From NCBI GenBank assembly GCA_945949625.1, contig CAMFFI010000006.1, positions 1 to 17,943 of the forward strand: a stretch of 17,943 bases of DNA, in the 5' to 3' direction. This DNA is from an uncultured bacterium. Lineage in GTDB: Bacteria > Bacillota > Clostridia > Oscillospirales > Acutalibacteraceae. The translations under genes were made by a program, and so were the position numbers. The notes beneath the pieces are model-generated. The model saw only the letters and a list, made by a program, of their open reading frames with translations. It made no database searches and was not told the origin of the DNA. This document shows, one piece after another, positions 1 through 7,020 of this stretch (its first letter is position 1; each line of letters opens with the position of its first letter).

Positions 1-133
1 GGTGCAAAAAGCCTTGATATTAATGTATTTACGAGAGTAGTTTGTTGCAAGATTTTTTTGCTGTCCACCTGGCTACTGATATCATCGGATGAATACCGAG
101 CGGATAAAATCAAATATGAACGGAGGCTAAATT

Positions 134-1150
134 ATGAGAAGAATAAACAGCTTATTCAATTTAAAACACTATACCTGTTTCCTGTTGTGTTTGCTTATGA
201 TATTTATTACAGGCGGATGCACAGGTAAGGCCTCTGATAACAACAACGTCAAAAACTCCGTCTATGCAGATGTCGATAATTGGGTTTATGCAGAAACCGA
301 TGTTTCGGGAAAGGATGCAGATGTGTTTTTTGTAAATCCAACGGTATATAAAGGAACAGATGAAGAGCTTTTCTGGAAGGAATATGATAAAGAAACAAAA
401 AGCTCCTTTGTGGGTGCTGTTAATATGGAAAAGGGAATTTATGACGACAACGCACGTTTTTTTGCCCCGTATTATCATCAGGCTGCACTTAGCGCATACT
501 ATGTACCGGAGGAGCAGAGCAAGGACATATTTGATTTAGCTTACAGCCAAGTGAAAGACGCCTTTGAATACTATATGGAGTGCTATAATAATGGCAGGCC
601 GCTGATTCTTGCCGGCTTTTCACAGGGTGCTCAGCACTGTATCCGTCTTCTTAAAGATTATTCCGGCGATGAAAAATTCAACAGCATACTTGTCGCTTGC
701 TATGCAATAGGCTGGCATTTTACAGAGCAAGAACAGGATGAATACCCCGATATACATTTTGCTCAGGGTGAAAAAGATACAGGTGTTTTAATTGCCTTTA
801 ACAGTGAGGCTGTTGATGTGCAAGACAGCCTGATGATTCCTAAAGGAACAAAAACATTGGCAATCAATCCGCTGAACTGGAAAAATGACGGAACAGTTGC
901 CGATAAATCAATGAACCTCGGAGCTTGCTTTACTGATTACGAGGGAAAAATAACTAAAGAAATTCCGCAGCTTACCGGTGCTTATATTGACGATAGCCGC
1001 GGAGCGTTAAAGGTACCTGATGTAAATCCGCAGGACTACCCGTCAGTTCTGTTTGAAGACGGTGTATATCATATTTACGATTATCAATTCTTTTACAGAA
1101 ATCTTGAGAAAAATGTTCAAACACGGATTGAAAGTTTTTTACAGAATTGA
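134..1150 (+). CDS. DUF3089-family alpha/beta-hydrolase-like lipoprotein
   Basis: Predicted secreted, probably membrane-anchored serine-hydrolase-like protein of 338 residues; the substrate is unknown. A basic start (MRR), a hydrophobic segment at about 14-27 and Cys29 in ITGGC form a slightly degenerate lipobox (Thr at -3). The nucleophile elbow GFSQG is at 161-165, making Ser163 the probable catalytic serine. The segments TGVLIAFNSEA (216-226), AINPLNW (243-249) and the C-terminal HIYDYQFFYRNL (from His313) are what I remember as hallmarks of DUF3089, with His313 a plausible catalytic histidine. The ATG at 134 follows CGGAGG at 121-126 with a 7-base gap, so the start is secure. It appears monocistronic: a 430-base spacer separates it from the next gene. 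Family assignment is from recalled motifs; enzymatic activity is inferred. Confidence 0.8.
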   Translation: MRRINSLFNLKHYTCFLLCLLMIFITGGCTGKASDNNNVKNSVYADVDNWVYAETDVSGKDADVFFVNPTVYKGTDEELFWKEYDKETKSSFVGAVNMEKGIYDDNARFFAPYYHQAALSAYYVPEEQSKDIFDLAYSQVKDAFEYYMECYNNGRPLILAGFSQGAQHCIRLLKDYSGDEKFNSILVACYAIGWHFTEQEQDEYPDIHFAQGEKDTGVLIAFNSEAVDVQDSLMIPKGTKTLAINPLNWKNDGTVADKSMNLGACFTDYEGKITKEIPQLTGAYIDDSRGALKVPDVNPQDYPSVLFEDGVYHIYDYQFFYRNLEKNVQTRIESFLQN

Positions 1151-1176
1151 GCAAGGCTTTCCGAACATCAGACAGG

Positions 1177-1259
1177 CTGCACCATTATGATGATTTTTTA
1201 ATACAATCAATAATGAATGTAATATTACAAAAAATCATTGGAGACATACATCGGTGCAG
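1177..1259. repeat. Nested imperfect inverted repeat
   Basis: Outer arms CTGCACC (1177-1183) and GGTGCAG (1253-1259) and inner arms ATGATTTTTT (1190-1199) and AAAAAATCAT (1229-1238) are perfect complements and nested in register. The apex holds the small palindrome GTAATATTAC (1219-1228). The whole could fold into an 83-base extended hairpin with internal loops. It lies just after the lipoprotein stop codon. It might be a transcript 3' structure or the remnant of a small mobile element; nothing further can be said from one copy. Confidence 0.45.
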
Positions 1260-1275
1260 AATTTTTAGAATCTGA

Positions 1276-1291
1276 AAACCACCGGTGGTTT
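1276..1291. repeat. 16-base perfect palindrome, possible terminator
   Basis: AAACCACCGGTGGTTT reads identically on both strands and is followed by ATTTTA. As RNA it would form a GC-rich stem with a minimal loop, so it may act as a weak terminator for the lipoprotein transcript, or be a protein-binding site. No experimental basis; the T tract is short. Confidence 0.35.
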
Positions 1292-1474
1292 ATTTTAGCA
1301 CTTAACTGCCCGTCTTTACTGTCAGAAAATAATTCGCTTATATACATATTTATTTAATATTAAGAAACTTTCTATTAAGTAAGAAATCACTTTAGAAATA
1401 TTCCCATGCTATTGTCTTGCAGTAAAAAAGCCGATTTAATTCAAACTGATAATATTTTGCACTTAATTTACAAA

Positions 1475-1495
1475 ATTGATAATTTTTTTATCAAT
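1475..1495. promoter_or_regulatory. Operator-like inverted repeat upstream of the PRTase promoter
   Basis: ATTGATAA (1475-1482) and TTATCAAT (1488-1495) are perfect complements around five T. The repeat ends five bases before the presumed -35 box. A second copy of TGATAAT lies exactly 30 bases upstream (1447-1453 versus 1477-1483). The placement suits a repressor or activator site, but the region is AT-rich and chance is possible. Confidence 0.3.
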
Positions 1496-1499
1496 AATA

Positions 1500-1528
1500 T
1501 TGCTTTTTTAGTGATTATAGTGTAAAAT
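1500..1528 (+). promoter_or_regulatory. Probable sigma-A type promoter of the PRTase gene
   Basis: TTGCTT at 1500-1505 and TAAAAT at 1523-1528 are separated by 17 bases, a good match to the housekeeping promoter layout. Transcription would begin near 1535, giving a leader of about 45 bases before the ATG at 1580. Confidence 0.45.
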
Positions 1529-1579
1529 ACTTTTATGTAATAAGGTATTACTGCATATCCAATTAAGGAGGCAAAAGCC

Positions 1580-2215
1580 ATGACCGAAATGTATAAAATC
1601 AGAACAAAAAATAAAAACCTTTTTCTTCGTGTTGCAAAGGGACATTTCGCAACTTCTAACAGCCACACAAACTATTACATAGATGTTACAACGCAGAAAA
1701 CAAGACTTTCCGAAGCTAAGGCTGTTGCAAAAGAGCTTGTTTTCCATTATCGCGCTCATACAATTGTTGATACTATTCTTTGTCTTGACGGCACAGAGGT
1801 TATCGGTGCTTGCCTTGCAAATGAGCTTACAAAGGAAGATTTTGTCAATATGAATGCGCACCAAACTATTTATGTTGTATCTCCCGAATATACCTCGGCA
1901 GGTCAGCTGATTTTCCGTGACAATGTTGTTCCTATGATTGCCGGAAAGCACGTTCTTGTGCTGTCTGCATCGGTTACAACTGGAAAAACTGCCCAGTCCG
2001 CTATTGAAGCAATTAAGTATTACGGCGGTATGGTTGCAGGTGTTTCTGCAATATTTGCAACGGTTGAAGAATGTGACGGATATCCCGTTGTTTCTATTTT
2101 TAATCCCGGAGACCTTGACGACTACGAATGTTACAACTCTCACGATTGCCCAATGTGCAAAAGCGGAACGAAAATAGAAGCTCTTGTAAACAGCTACGGA
2201 TATTCTAAGCTGTAA
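1580..2215 (+). CDS. Orotate phosphoribosyltransferase-like protein (PRTase fold)
   Basis: A 211-residue member of a group commonly named orotate phosphoribosyltransferase in Clostridia. The fold is shown by the hydrophobic strand plus loop VLVLSASVTTGKT at 125-137, equivalent to the PRPP-binding loop. In canonical PRTases two adjacent acidic residues precede the TTG; here that stretch is Ser-Ala-Ser, so PRPP chemistry may be altered or lost. Other landmarks are GHFATSNSHTNYYIDVTT (21-38), SPEYTSAGQLIFRDN (101-115) and the C-terminal HDCPMC (188-193) with a Cys-X2-Cys pair, followed by NSYGYSKL at the end. The start ATG follows AAGGAGG at 1565-1571 with 8 bases between. It has its own promoter and a terminator downstream; no pyrimidine genes are next to it. 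True activity is uncertain; it could be a regulatory or nucleotide-sensing relative. Confidence 0.75.
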   Translation: MTEMYKIRTKNKNLFLRVAKGHFATSNSHTNYYIDVTTQKTRLSEAKAVAKELVFHYRAHTIVDTILCLDGTEVIGACLANELTKEDFVNMNAHQTIYVVSPEYTSAGQLIFRDNVVPMIAGKHVLVLSASVTTGKTAQSAIEAIKYYGGMVAGVSAIFATVEECDGYPVVSIFNPGDLDDYECYNSHDCPMCKSGTKIEALVNSYGYSKL

Positions 2216-2243
2216 ATATACACAAAGTATTATAATATTAAAC

Positions 2244-2290
2244 AAGTCAGAGTTTCAGATTAAAATGAACCTCTGACTTATTTGTTGATT
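2244..2290 (+). terminator. Intrinsic terminator after the PRTase gene
   Basis: AAGTCAGAG (2244-2252) pairs with CTCTGACTT (2271-2279), and TTCA/TGAA inside can extend the stem with a bulge. A T-rich run with interruptions follows. It lies 28 bases after the stop codon. The next gene's ribosome binding site begins only about 40 bases further on, so that gene either has a promoter overlapping this hairpin or depends on readthrough. Confidence 0.65.
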
Positions 2291-2329
2291 TATTCATTAC
2301 AAGGTAAAACAGCTTTTGGAGGTATGATT

Positions 2330-3646
2330 TTGGATAAAGCAAAACGAGAAAATTTCAGCAACAAATTCGGTTTTATTCTTGCCTGTGTCGGCTCGGCAGT
2401 AGGTATGGGCAACATCTGGCTGTTTCCCTATCGCGTCGGACAATACGGAGGCGCCGCATTTCTGATACCGTATTTCATATTTGTTGTATTAATAGGAATT
2501 GCAGGCGTTACAGGTGAAATGGCGTTTGGGCGTGCAATGGAGTCGGGGCCGCTGGGTGCTTTTAAAAAAGCTACGGAAAAACGCGGCAGTAAAATGGGCG
2601 AGCTTTTGGGATTAATACCTACCTTAGGCTCTTTAGCCCTTGCAATCGGATATTCTGTTGTAGTGGGCTGGATTATTAAATTTCTTGCAGGCTCCGTTAC
2701 AGGAACGACTTTTGAAACCGATTCCGTTGAATATTTCAGCGGAATATGCGGTGACTTCGGCAGTCTTCCCTATCACCTTATGGGTCTTGCTGTTGCATTT
2801 ACCCTAATGATTTTCGGAATTTCCAAAGGAATTGAAAAGGCAAACAAAATTATAATGCCTTTATTTTTTATTTTGTTTATAGTTTTGGCTGTAAGAGTTG
2901 CTTTCCTTGACGGTGCTTTTGAAGGCTATGAATATTTGTTAAAACCCGACTGGACTCAGCTTGCAAATCCGCAGACATGGGTATATGCTTTGGGACAGGC
3001 TTTCTTCTCATTATCCCTTGCAGGCTCCGGCACATTGGTTTACGGAAGTTATCTTAAGACAAACGAAAATGTACTAACCTGTGCAAAAAGCGTTGCACTG
3101 TTTGACAGTATTGCGGCAATGCTGTCGGCGCTTGTAATTATCCCCGCAGTATTTGCTTTCGGACTTAACCCTGAGGCAGGTCCAACTCTGATGTTCATAA
3201 CAATGCCAAAGGTATTTCAGATGATGCCCTTTGGCAGAATATTTATGATTTTATTCTTTACTGCCGCTTTATTTGCCGCAGTAACCTCTTTGATAAATCT
3301 CTTTGAATCTCCCGTTGAGGCGCTTCAAAACAAATTTAAGCTTTCAAGGCTTACCTCTGTCTGCATAGTTGCAGTTATTGCAGTAGCCGTAGGTGTTATC
3401 ATTGAAAACGGCGATACGGTAAGCAACTGGATGGACGTAGTATCAATTTATATTGTGCCTCTCGGTGCTTTGCTTGCGGCGATTATGTTCTTCTGGGTAT
3501 GTCCCAAGGGCTTTGCACGGGAACAGGTTCAGACAGGTATGAAGAAAAAGCTCGGAAAATGGTTTGAATTTCTGACAAAATATGTTTTTGTGGGACTAAC
3601 AATTGCAGTTTACATTTTGGGAATTTTTTACGGCGGAATAGGATAA
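2330..3646 (+). CDS. Sodium-dependent transporter, neurotransmitter:sodium symporter (NSS/SLC6) family
   Basis: Integral membrane symporter of the LeuT/MhsT/Tyt1 type, expected to import an amino acid with sodium; substrate unknown. From the chosen start it has 438 residues, close to the shorter 11-helix bacterial members. The first helix has the family signature SAVGMGNIWLFPY (22-34), which includes the unwound sodium/substrate region, followed by GGAAFLIPY (40-48). The sixth-helix region GQAFFSLSLAGSG is also typical. I place the start at TTG 2330 because GGAGG at 2318-2322 is 7 bases upstream; ATG 2324 is in frame but only one base from GGAGG, and TTG 2282 would lie in the terminator. A bidirectional terminator follows the stop. 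Confidence 0.9.
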   Translation: MDKAKRENFSNKFGFILACVGSAVGMGNIWLFPYRVGQYGGAAFLIPYFIFVVLIGIAGVTGEMAFGRAMESGPLGAFKKATEKRGSKMGELLGLIPTLGSLALAIGYSVVVGWIIKFLAGSVTGTTFETDSVEYFSGICGDFGSLPYHLMGLAVAFTLMIFGISKGIEKANKIIMPLFFILFIVLAVRVAFLDGAFEGYEYLLKPDWTQLANPQTWVYALGQAFFSLSLAGSGTLVYGSYLKTNENVLTCAKSVALFDSIAAMLSALVIIPAVFAFGLNPEAGPTLMFITMPKVFQMMPFGRIFMILFFTAALFAAVTSLINLFESPVEALQNKFKLSRLTSVCIVAVIAVAVGVIIENGDTVSNWMDVVSIYIVPLGALLAAIMFFWVCPKGFAREQVQTGMKKKLGKWFEFLTKYVFVGLTIAVYILGIFYGGIG

Positions 3647-3681
3647 GCACTGCAAAGATTTTGAAAATTATATAAAAAATT

Positions 3682-3730
3682 AACTGCCCCTATTGATGCT
3701 TTCGGCAAAAATCGAGGCAGTTTTTGTTTT
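3682..3730. terminator. Bidirectional terminator between convergent transporter and sortase genes
   Basis: AACTGCC (3682-3688) pairs with GGCAGTT (3716-3722), followed on the plus strand by TTTGTTTTTA. Read on the minus strand, the same stem is followed by AATTTTTTA. It can therefore stop both the transporter transcript and the pilus-operon transcript. Confidence 0.7.
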
Positions 3731-3780
3731 TATTGAAATTGACCGATTCAAAACTGATTTCCGATTAAAAGCTTTTAGTA

Positions 3781-4560
3781 TTAAGCTCTTTCACACACAA
3801 CAAGCCATCTGTTATAAACGCCTGCGGCTTTTCTGTGGCAGGTAATAAGAGTTAAAAGGTCTTTGTCATTTTCAATAAATAAATCGCCTATATCGTCTGA
3901 TTCAATAATTTTTTTTGCAACAACCCTGTACTCTAACTTGTTCCAAAAATTCTGAATATAAACAGAATCTCCTTCGTTCAAATTAGGAATATTATCAAAA
4001 AACACACGTCCGATATATCCCGTATGAGCCGCAAGAACTGCGTTTGTCCCCTTTCCTCCCAGGGGCATTGAGGTGTATGTCAGGTGAGCGGCACCGTACT
4101 CCATATTTGCGTCATTTGCGCCCAGGTAAACAGGAATTTCCATATCAATTGAGGGAGCAGACACATAGCCGATACAATTGTTGTATATGCCGTAATCCGA
4201 AAGATTAAAGCAAGGATTTGCGTAAGAGCTTTCGTCCTTGAGCAAGTTTCTTTGATTTGTCTTGAGATTTTCGTTATACTTCTGCATATCCTTTAAAAGT
4301 CTGTCTAAATCAGGCTTTGTATAAACAGGATAATCGGTGGTTCTTTTGCCGGAGTCATCAATAAGATACCCCTCCTTATCCGTGTTAATTTGCGTATGGT
4401 CCTCACCGTCTATTATGTTTACTATACTGTTATCAAAAGCATCGGTTGCTTTTTCCATAGAGATGTTATTGAAAAATATAGAAATAAAAGGAAAAGCCAA
4501 AACCCCGGCACCGATTACAAAGACAGAAATTGATACAATAACAAGAATTCTGCGTTTCAT
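3781..4560 (-). CDS. Divergent class C-like sortase, second sortase of the pilus operon
   Basis: Membrane-tethered transpeptidase of 259 residues, expected to link or anchor pilin subunits. An N-terminal membrane segment spans about 5-30. The sortase core shows AAHTGY with His179, TLITC with Cys241, and Arg251 in NRWLVVCER, the His-Cys-Arg triad. Differences from its neighbour: there is no C-terminal membrane helix, the usual TPYG after the catalytic Cys is replaced by HRKAAGV, and I see no Asp-Pro-aromatic lid (only NPCF at 115-118). The start ATG lies 2 bases beyond the preceding sortase's stop, and its GGAGG sits inside that gene, so translation is coupled. It may be a pilin-specific polymerase for a minor subunit or the enzyme attaching the pilus to the wall; the sequence does not decide. 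Confidence 0.88.
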   Translation of the reverse strand: MKRRILVIVSISVFVIGAGVLAFPFISIFFNNISMEKATDAFDNSIVNIIDGEDHTQINTDKEGYLIDDSGKRTTDYPVYTKPDLDRLLKDMQKYNENLKTNQRNLLKDESSYANPCFNLSDYGIYNNCIGYVSAPSIDMEIPVYLGANDANMEYGAAHLTYTSMPLGGKGTNAVLAAHTGYIGRVFFDNIPNLNEGDSVYIQNFWNKLEYRVVAKKIIESDDIGDLFIENDKDLLTLITCHRKAAGVYNRWLVVCERA

Positions 4561-4562
4561 AT

Positions 4563-5456
4563 CTATTCCTCCTTGTGTATTTCTGACTTTTTCTTTCTTT
4601 TCTTAACAACAGAGATAACAACCATTCCTGCAATAATAAGCAATATAGCGCCTAATACAATTCCGAACATAATATAGCTTATAAATATTCCGCAAAAATA
4701 AAATCCGTCGTTTTTGCTCTCGATTGTTTCGGAATAATGGTCATCGTCGCTGTTGTAGCTTGTCCTTTCGCCTCTTACCAGCAGTCGGTGACTGTTAATA
4801 CCGTAGGGAGTACAGGTTACAAGAGTTATGTAATCTTTACCGCGGACAATTCCAAGGTCAGAAGTATCAGACGGCTCCACAACCTTAATCTGATTTATTC
4901 TATACTCATTCACTTTGCCCAATATATGAATATAAAAAGTGTCGCCCTCTTTTAAATCATCAAGGTTAGTAAAGAGAGTTGCATTAGGCAAGCCTGTATG
5001 TCCTGCGAGAACGCAGTGAGTACTTTCACCGCCTACAGGCAGAGAAGTATTCACAAGATGACCTACGCCTGATTCAAGTGTTTTTTCTGCTGTACCGTGG
5101 TATATTGGCAGATTTACATCAATAGCCGGTATGGTAATATAACCCATTGTACCGTTGCTGTCAAGACTTAAAAGCCGGTCATAGTCAAATTCTTCTGATT
5201 GATTCTGTGCGCTTGAAGCGTCAAAAGGGTCGGTTAGGATAACCTTTCCGAATATGGAATTATTATACTTTTGCGCCTGTTCAAGCATCTGGCTGAGGAC
5301 TTCCTTTGTAGTGTCGTCAACCTTATTATTGTAGTCGGAAACAACCGCAGATTGTCCGAAACTGCTTATTATACTTGTTACAAAAGGATATGCAAGAATA
5401 CTGAATCCTACAAGAAATATCAAAACAAATAAAAAAGTGGTTAATCTTTTCTTCAT
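4563..5456 (-). CDS. Class C (pilin-polymerising) sortase
   Basis: Sortase of 297 residues that should join pilin subunits through a Lys-Thr isopeptide bond at the outer membrane face. Class C features are complete: N-terminal membrane helix (about 7-30), lid motif Asp76-Pro77-Phe78 in TDPFD, catalytic His153 (AGHTG), Cys215 (TLVTCTPYG), Arg224 (SHRLLVRGER), and a C-terminal membrane helix (about 252-284) followed by a lysine-rich tail. The start ATG is preceded by GGAG with 7 bases spacing. It is separated from the major pilin gene by a perfect hairpin terminator, so its expression probably relies on partial readthrough. It is immediately followed by the second sortase. Confidence 0.95.
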   Translation of the reverse strand: MKKRLTTFLFVLIFLVGFSILAYPFVTSIISSFGQSAVVSDYNNKVDDTTKEVLSQMLEQAQKYNNSIFGKVILTDPFDASSAQNQSEEFDYDRLLSLDSNGTMGYITIPAIDVNLPIYHGTAEKTLESGVGHLVNTSLPVGGESTHCVLAGHTGLPNATLFTNLDDLKEGDTFYIHILGKVNEYRINQIKVVEPSDTSDLGIVRGKDYITLVTCTPYGINSHRLLVRGERTSYNSDDDHYSETIESKNDGFYFCGIFISYIMFGIVLGAILLIIAGMVVISVVKKRKKKSEIHKEE

Positions 5457-5467
5457 TTCAAAGCTCC

Positions 5468-5504
5468 GTTAAAAAATTGAGGTACGATTTCTCGTACCTC
5501 AATT
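5468..5504 (-). terminator. Perfect GAAA-loop terminator between pilin and sortase genes
   Basis: On the minus strand AATTGAGGTACGA and TCGTACCTCAATT (5504-5492 and 5487-5475) form a 13-base-pair perfect stem closed by the stable tetraloop GAAA, followed by a run of T. It lies 37 bases after the pilin stop codon and overlaps the region just upstream of the sortase ribosome binding site. No promoter is obvious after it, so it likely acts as a leaky terminator that limits sortase expression. Confidence 0.85.
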
Positions 5505-5541
5505 ATATTATGTTATGCTTAAATAATCAACAAATGATTAA

Positions 5542-6966
5542 TTATTTAGATTCATTTTTCTTTCTTGATTTGAAGAAAAGGAATGCACCTAAGCCCATAA
5601 TTGACAAACCAGCAACAACAAATACGATTGAACCGATACCGCCTGTTACAGGAGTAGCAAATTTGCTGTTAGTAACGGTAATCTGATACATACCGTTTGT
5701 TGTAGCATTATCCTTTGTTAATTCAACAGTAATTTCATCCTTAAGGAGCTGGTAGTTAGCAGGAGCTTCAATTTCAACTACCTTGTATGTTCCGGGAGCT
5801 AAACGCTCGAAGTTTACTAAACCGTTTGTATCTGAAGTCTGCTCGTCAAGAACAACTCCGTCAGTATTCTTAATCTGGAATTTTGCACCTTGAAGTGCTG
5901 TTGTTCCGTCTGAATCAACCTTTTTAATCTGAACGCCGTATGTGTAAACATTTACTTCTGTATCTTCAGTCTGATTGCTGTCTGTTGCGTTAGCATACTC
6001 AAGGTGTGATTTGTTGGGGTTGCCTGCACTTCCCATAACTGCATTTTCATTAACAGTTGCAAGATATTCAACCTGAATAGTTTTATATCCGTAAATATCA
6101 GAAGTTAAGAAAGCAGCTTTTGCTTCAAAAGAAATAACCTTGCCGTCTTTATATTTATCTGTTGCTGTAGAAGCAGCTTCTTTTGTATCAAAAGAACCGG
6201 TAACATCGGTTGTTGTATTATCATCTTTTACACCGATAACTTTAACTGTATCTGCATTAAAGGTTAAGCCCTTGGAAATTGTATCCTTAAGTACAAAGCT
6301 TGTTAAACGTCCTTCCTCGGTGTTTTCACCAAGTACTGCAGCTTCAAGCTGGAATTTTACATTATCGCCGGCTCTTGTGCCTTTAGCACCCTGTACGTCA
6401 ATGCTGTCAGCTAATCCGGAACCTGTTACAATGTTCTTATCTGAGCTTGTTGTCTGGAAAACAGCCTTTGGAGAAACCTCTGCTGTGTACTGCCACTCTT
6501 TAGCACCGTTGTACATATTAGGAACCTGTACTAATACTGATTCCATACTCTTTACGTTTGTTGGCTTTGCAGTTGGCTTAATAAGATAAAGGCCGTTTTC
6601 TTTGCCAACATTAACTGTAAATGTATTGTTGTTGTTGTAGGTAGCAACTATGCCTGTAACCTCACTGGTAATTGTTACATCAGCAGCAACTGATTCACCG
6701 CTTGGAGTTTTTGAGAAAGTTGCGCCGCTTACATGTGTATAAACAAGCTTGTTGTCAGACTGTGTAATATCAGCTACCTTATAAACAGTGAATGCAAGCT
6801 TTGCTGAATCAATTGTATTTTCGCCTGAGGTGTACTGATTAGTAATAGTTATTACTCTGTCAGTGGTTGAATCAATTGTTACTGCTGCAAAAGCTGACGG
6901 AATCATAGCAATTGCCATCATTACAACTAAAAGTGCAGCAATAACTTTTGAAAATGTCTTTTTCAT
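5542..6966 (-). CDS. Major pilin subunit with D2 and Cna-B isopeptide domains
   Basis: Secreted backbone pilin of 474 residues. The signal peptide covers 1-27 with cleavage expected after SAFA. A pilin-motif-like VSPK is at 164-167 (equivalent to the YPK motif), making Lys167 the probable linkage lysine. GDNVKFQLEA (200-209), LKDTISKGLTFN (226-237) and HLEYANATDS (321-330) fit the fimbrial isopeptide-forming D2 domain. A Cna-B/SpaA-type domain from about 344 carries GVQIKKVD and an E-box YKVVEIEAP with Glu398. The end has TPVTG (438-442), a hydrophobic helix (444-466) and a basic tail, a sorting signal with Thr in place of Leu. AGGAG precedes the ATG by 9 bases. It follows the adhesin gene by 54 bases. 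Its position next to the sortases and its domain set support the backbone role. Confidence 0.92.
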   Translation of the reverse strand: MKKTFSKVIAALLVVMMAIAMIPSAFAAVTIDSTTDRVITITNQYTSGENTIDSAKLAFTVYKVADITQSDNKLVYTHVSGATFSKTPSGESVAADVTITSEVTGIVATYNNNNTFTVNVGKENGLYLIKPTAKPTNVKSMESVLVQVPNMYNGAKEWQYTAEVSPKAVFQTTSSDKNIVTGSGLADSIDVQGAKGTRAGDNVKFQLEAAVLGENTEEGRLTSFVLKDTISKGLTFNADTVKVIGVKDDNTTTDVTGSFDTKEAASTATDKYKDGKVISFEAKAAFLTSDIYGYKTIQVEYLATVNENAVMGSAGNPNKSHLEYANATDSNQTEDTEVNVYTYGVQIKKVDSDGTTALQGAKFQIKNTDGVVLDEQTSDTNGLVNFERLAPGTYKVVEIEAPANYQLLKDEITVELTKDNATTNGMYQITVTNSKFATPVTGGIGSIVFVVAGLSIMGLGAFLFFKSRKKNESK

Positions 6967-7020
6967 AGTGTTAGTCTCCTTTTTATATTTTATTTATATT
7001 TTTTGAATAAACTAAAGGCT

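Larger units (their letters stand above)
1151..1579. other. AT-rich spacer between lipoprotein gene and PRTase gene
   Basis: I see no convincing coding sequence in this 430-base stretch. It contains a nested inverted repeat (1177-1259), a 16-base palindrome (1276-1291), an operator-like inverted repeat (1475-1495), a probable promoter (1500-1528) and the ribosome binding site AAGGAGG at 1565-1571. No GC-rich hairpin followed directly by a long T run is present for the upstream gene; the 1276-1291 palindrome followed by ATTTTA is the closest candidate. Confidence 0.6.

Noticed and set aside
1..228. Open frame from the window edge to TAA at 226-228, and a shorter frame ending VQKALILMYLRE at 38-40
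   Set aside because: The long frame overlaps the well-supported lipoprotein start by about 95 bases and its translation resembles nothing I recognise. The short one may be the tail of an upstream gene, but 13 codons are too few to call.
1508..2245. Long minus-strand frame of 245 codons opposite the PRTase gene
   Set aside because: It is an antisense shadow: cysteine- and asparagine-rich translation without domain features, while the plus strand has a recognisable family, ribosome binding site and promoter.
2282..2329. Upstream TTG 2282 and ATG 2324 as transporter starts
   Set aside because: TTG 2282 lies within the terminator region and has no ribosome binding site; ATG 2324 is only one base from GGAGG. 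TTG 2330 has 7-base spacing.
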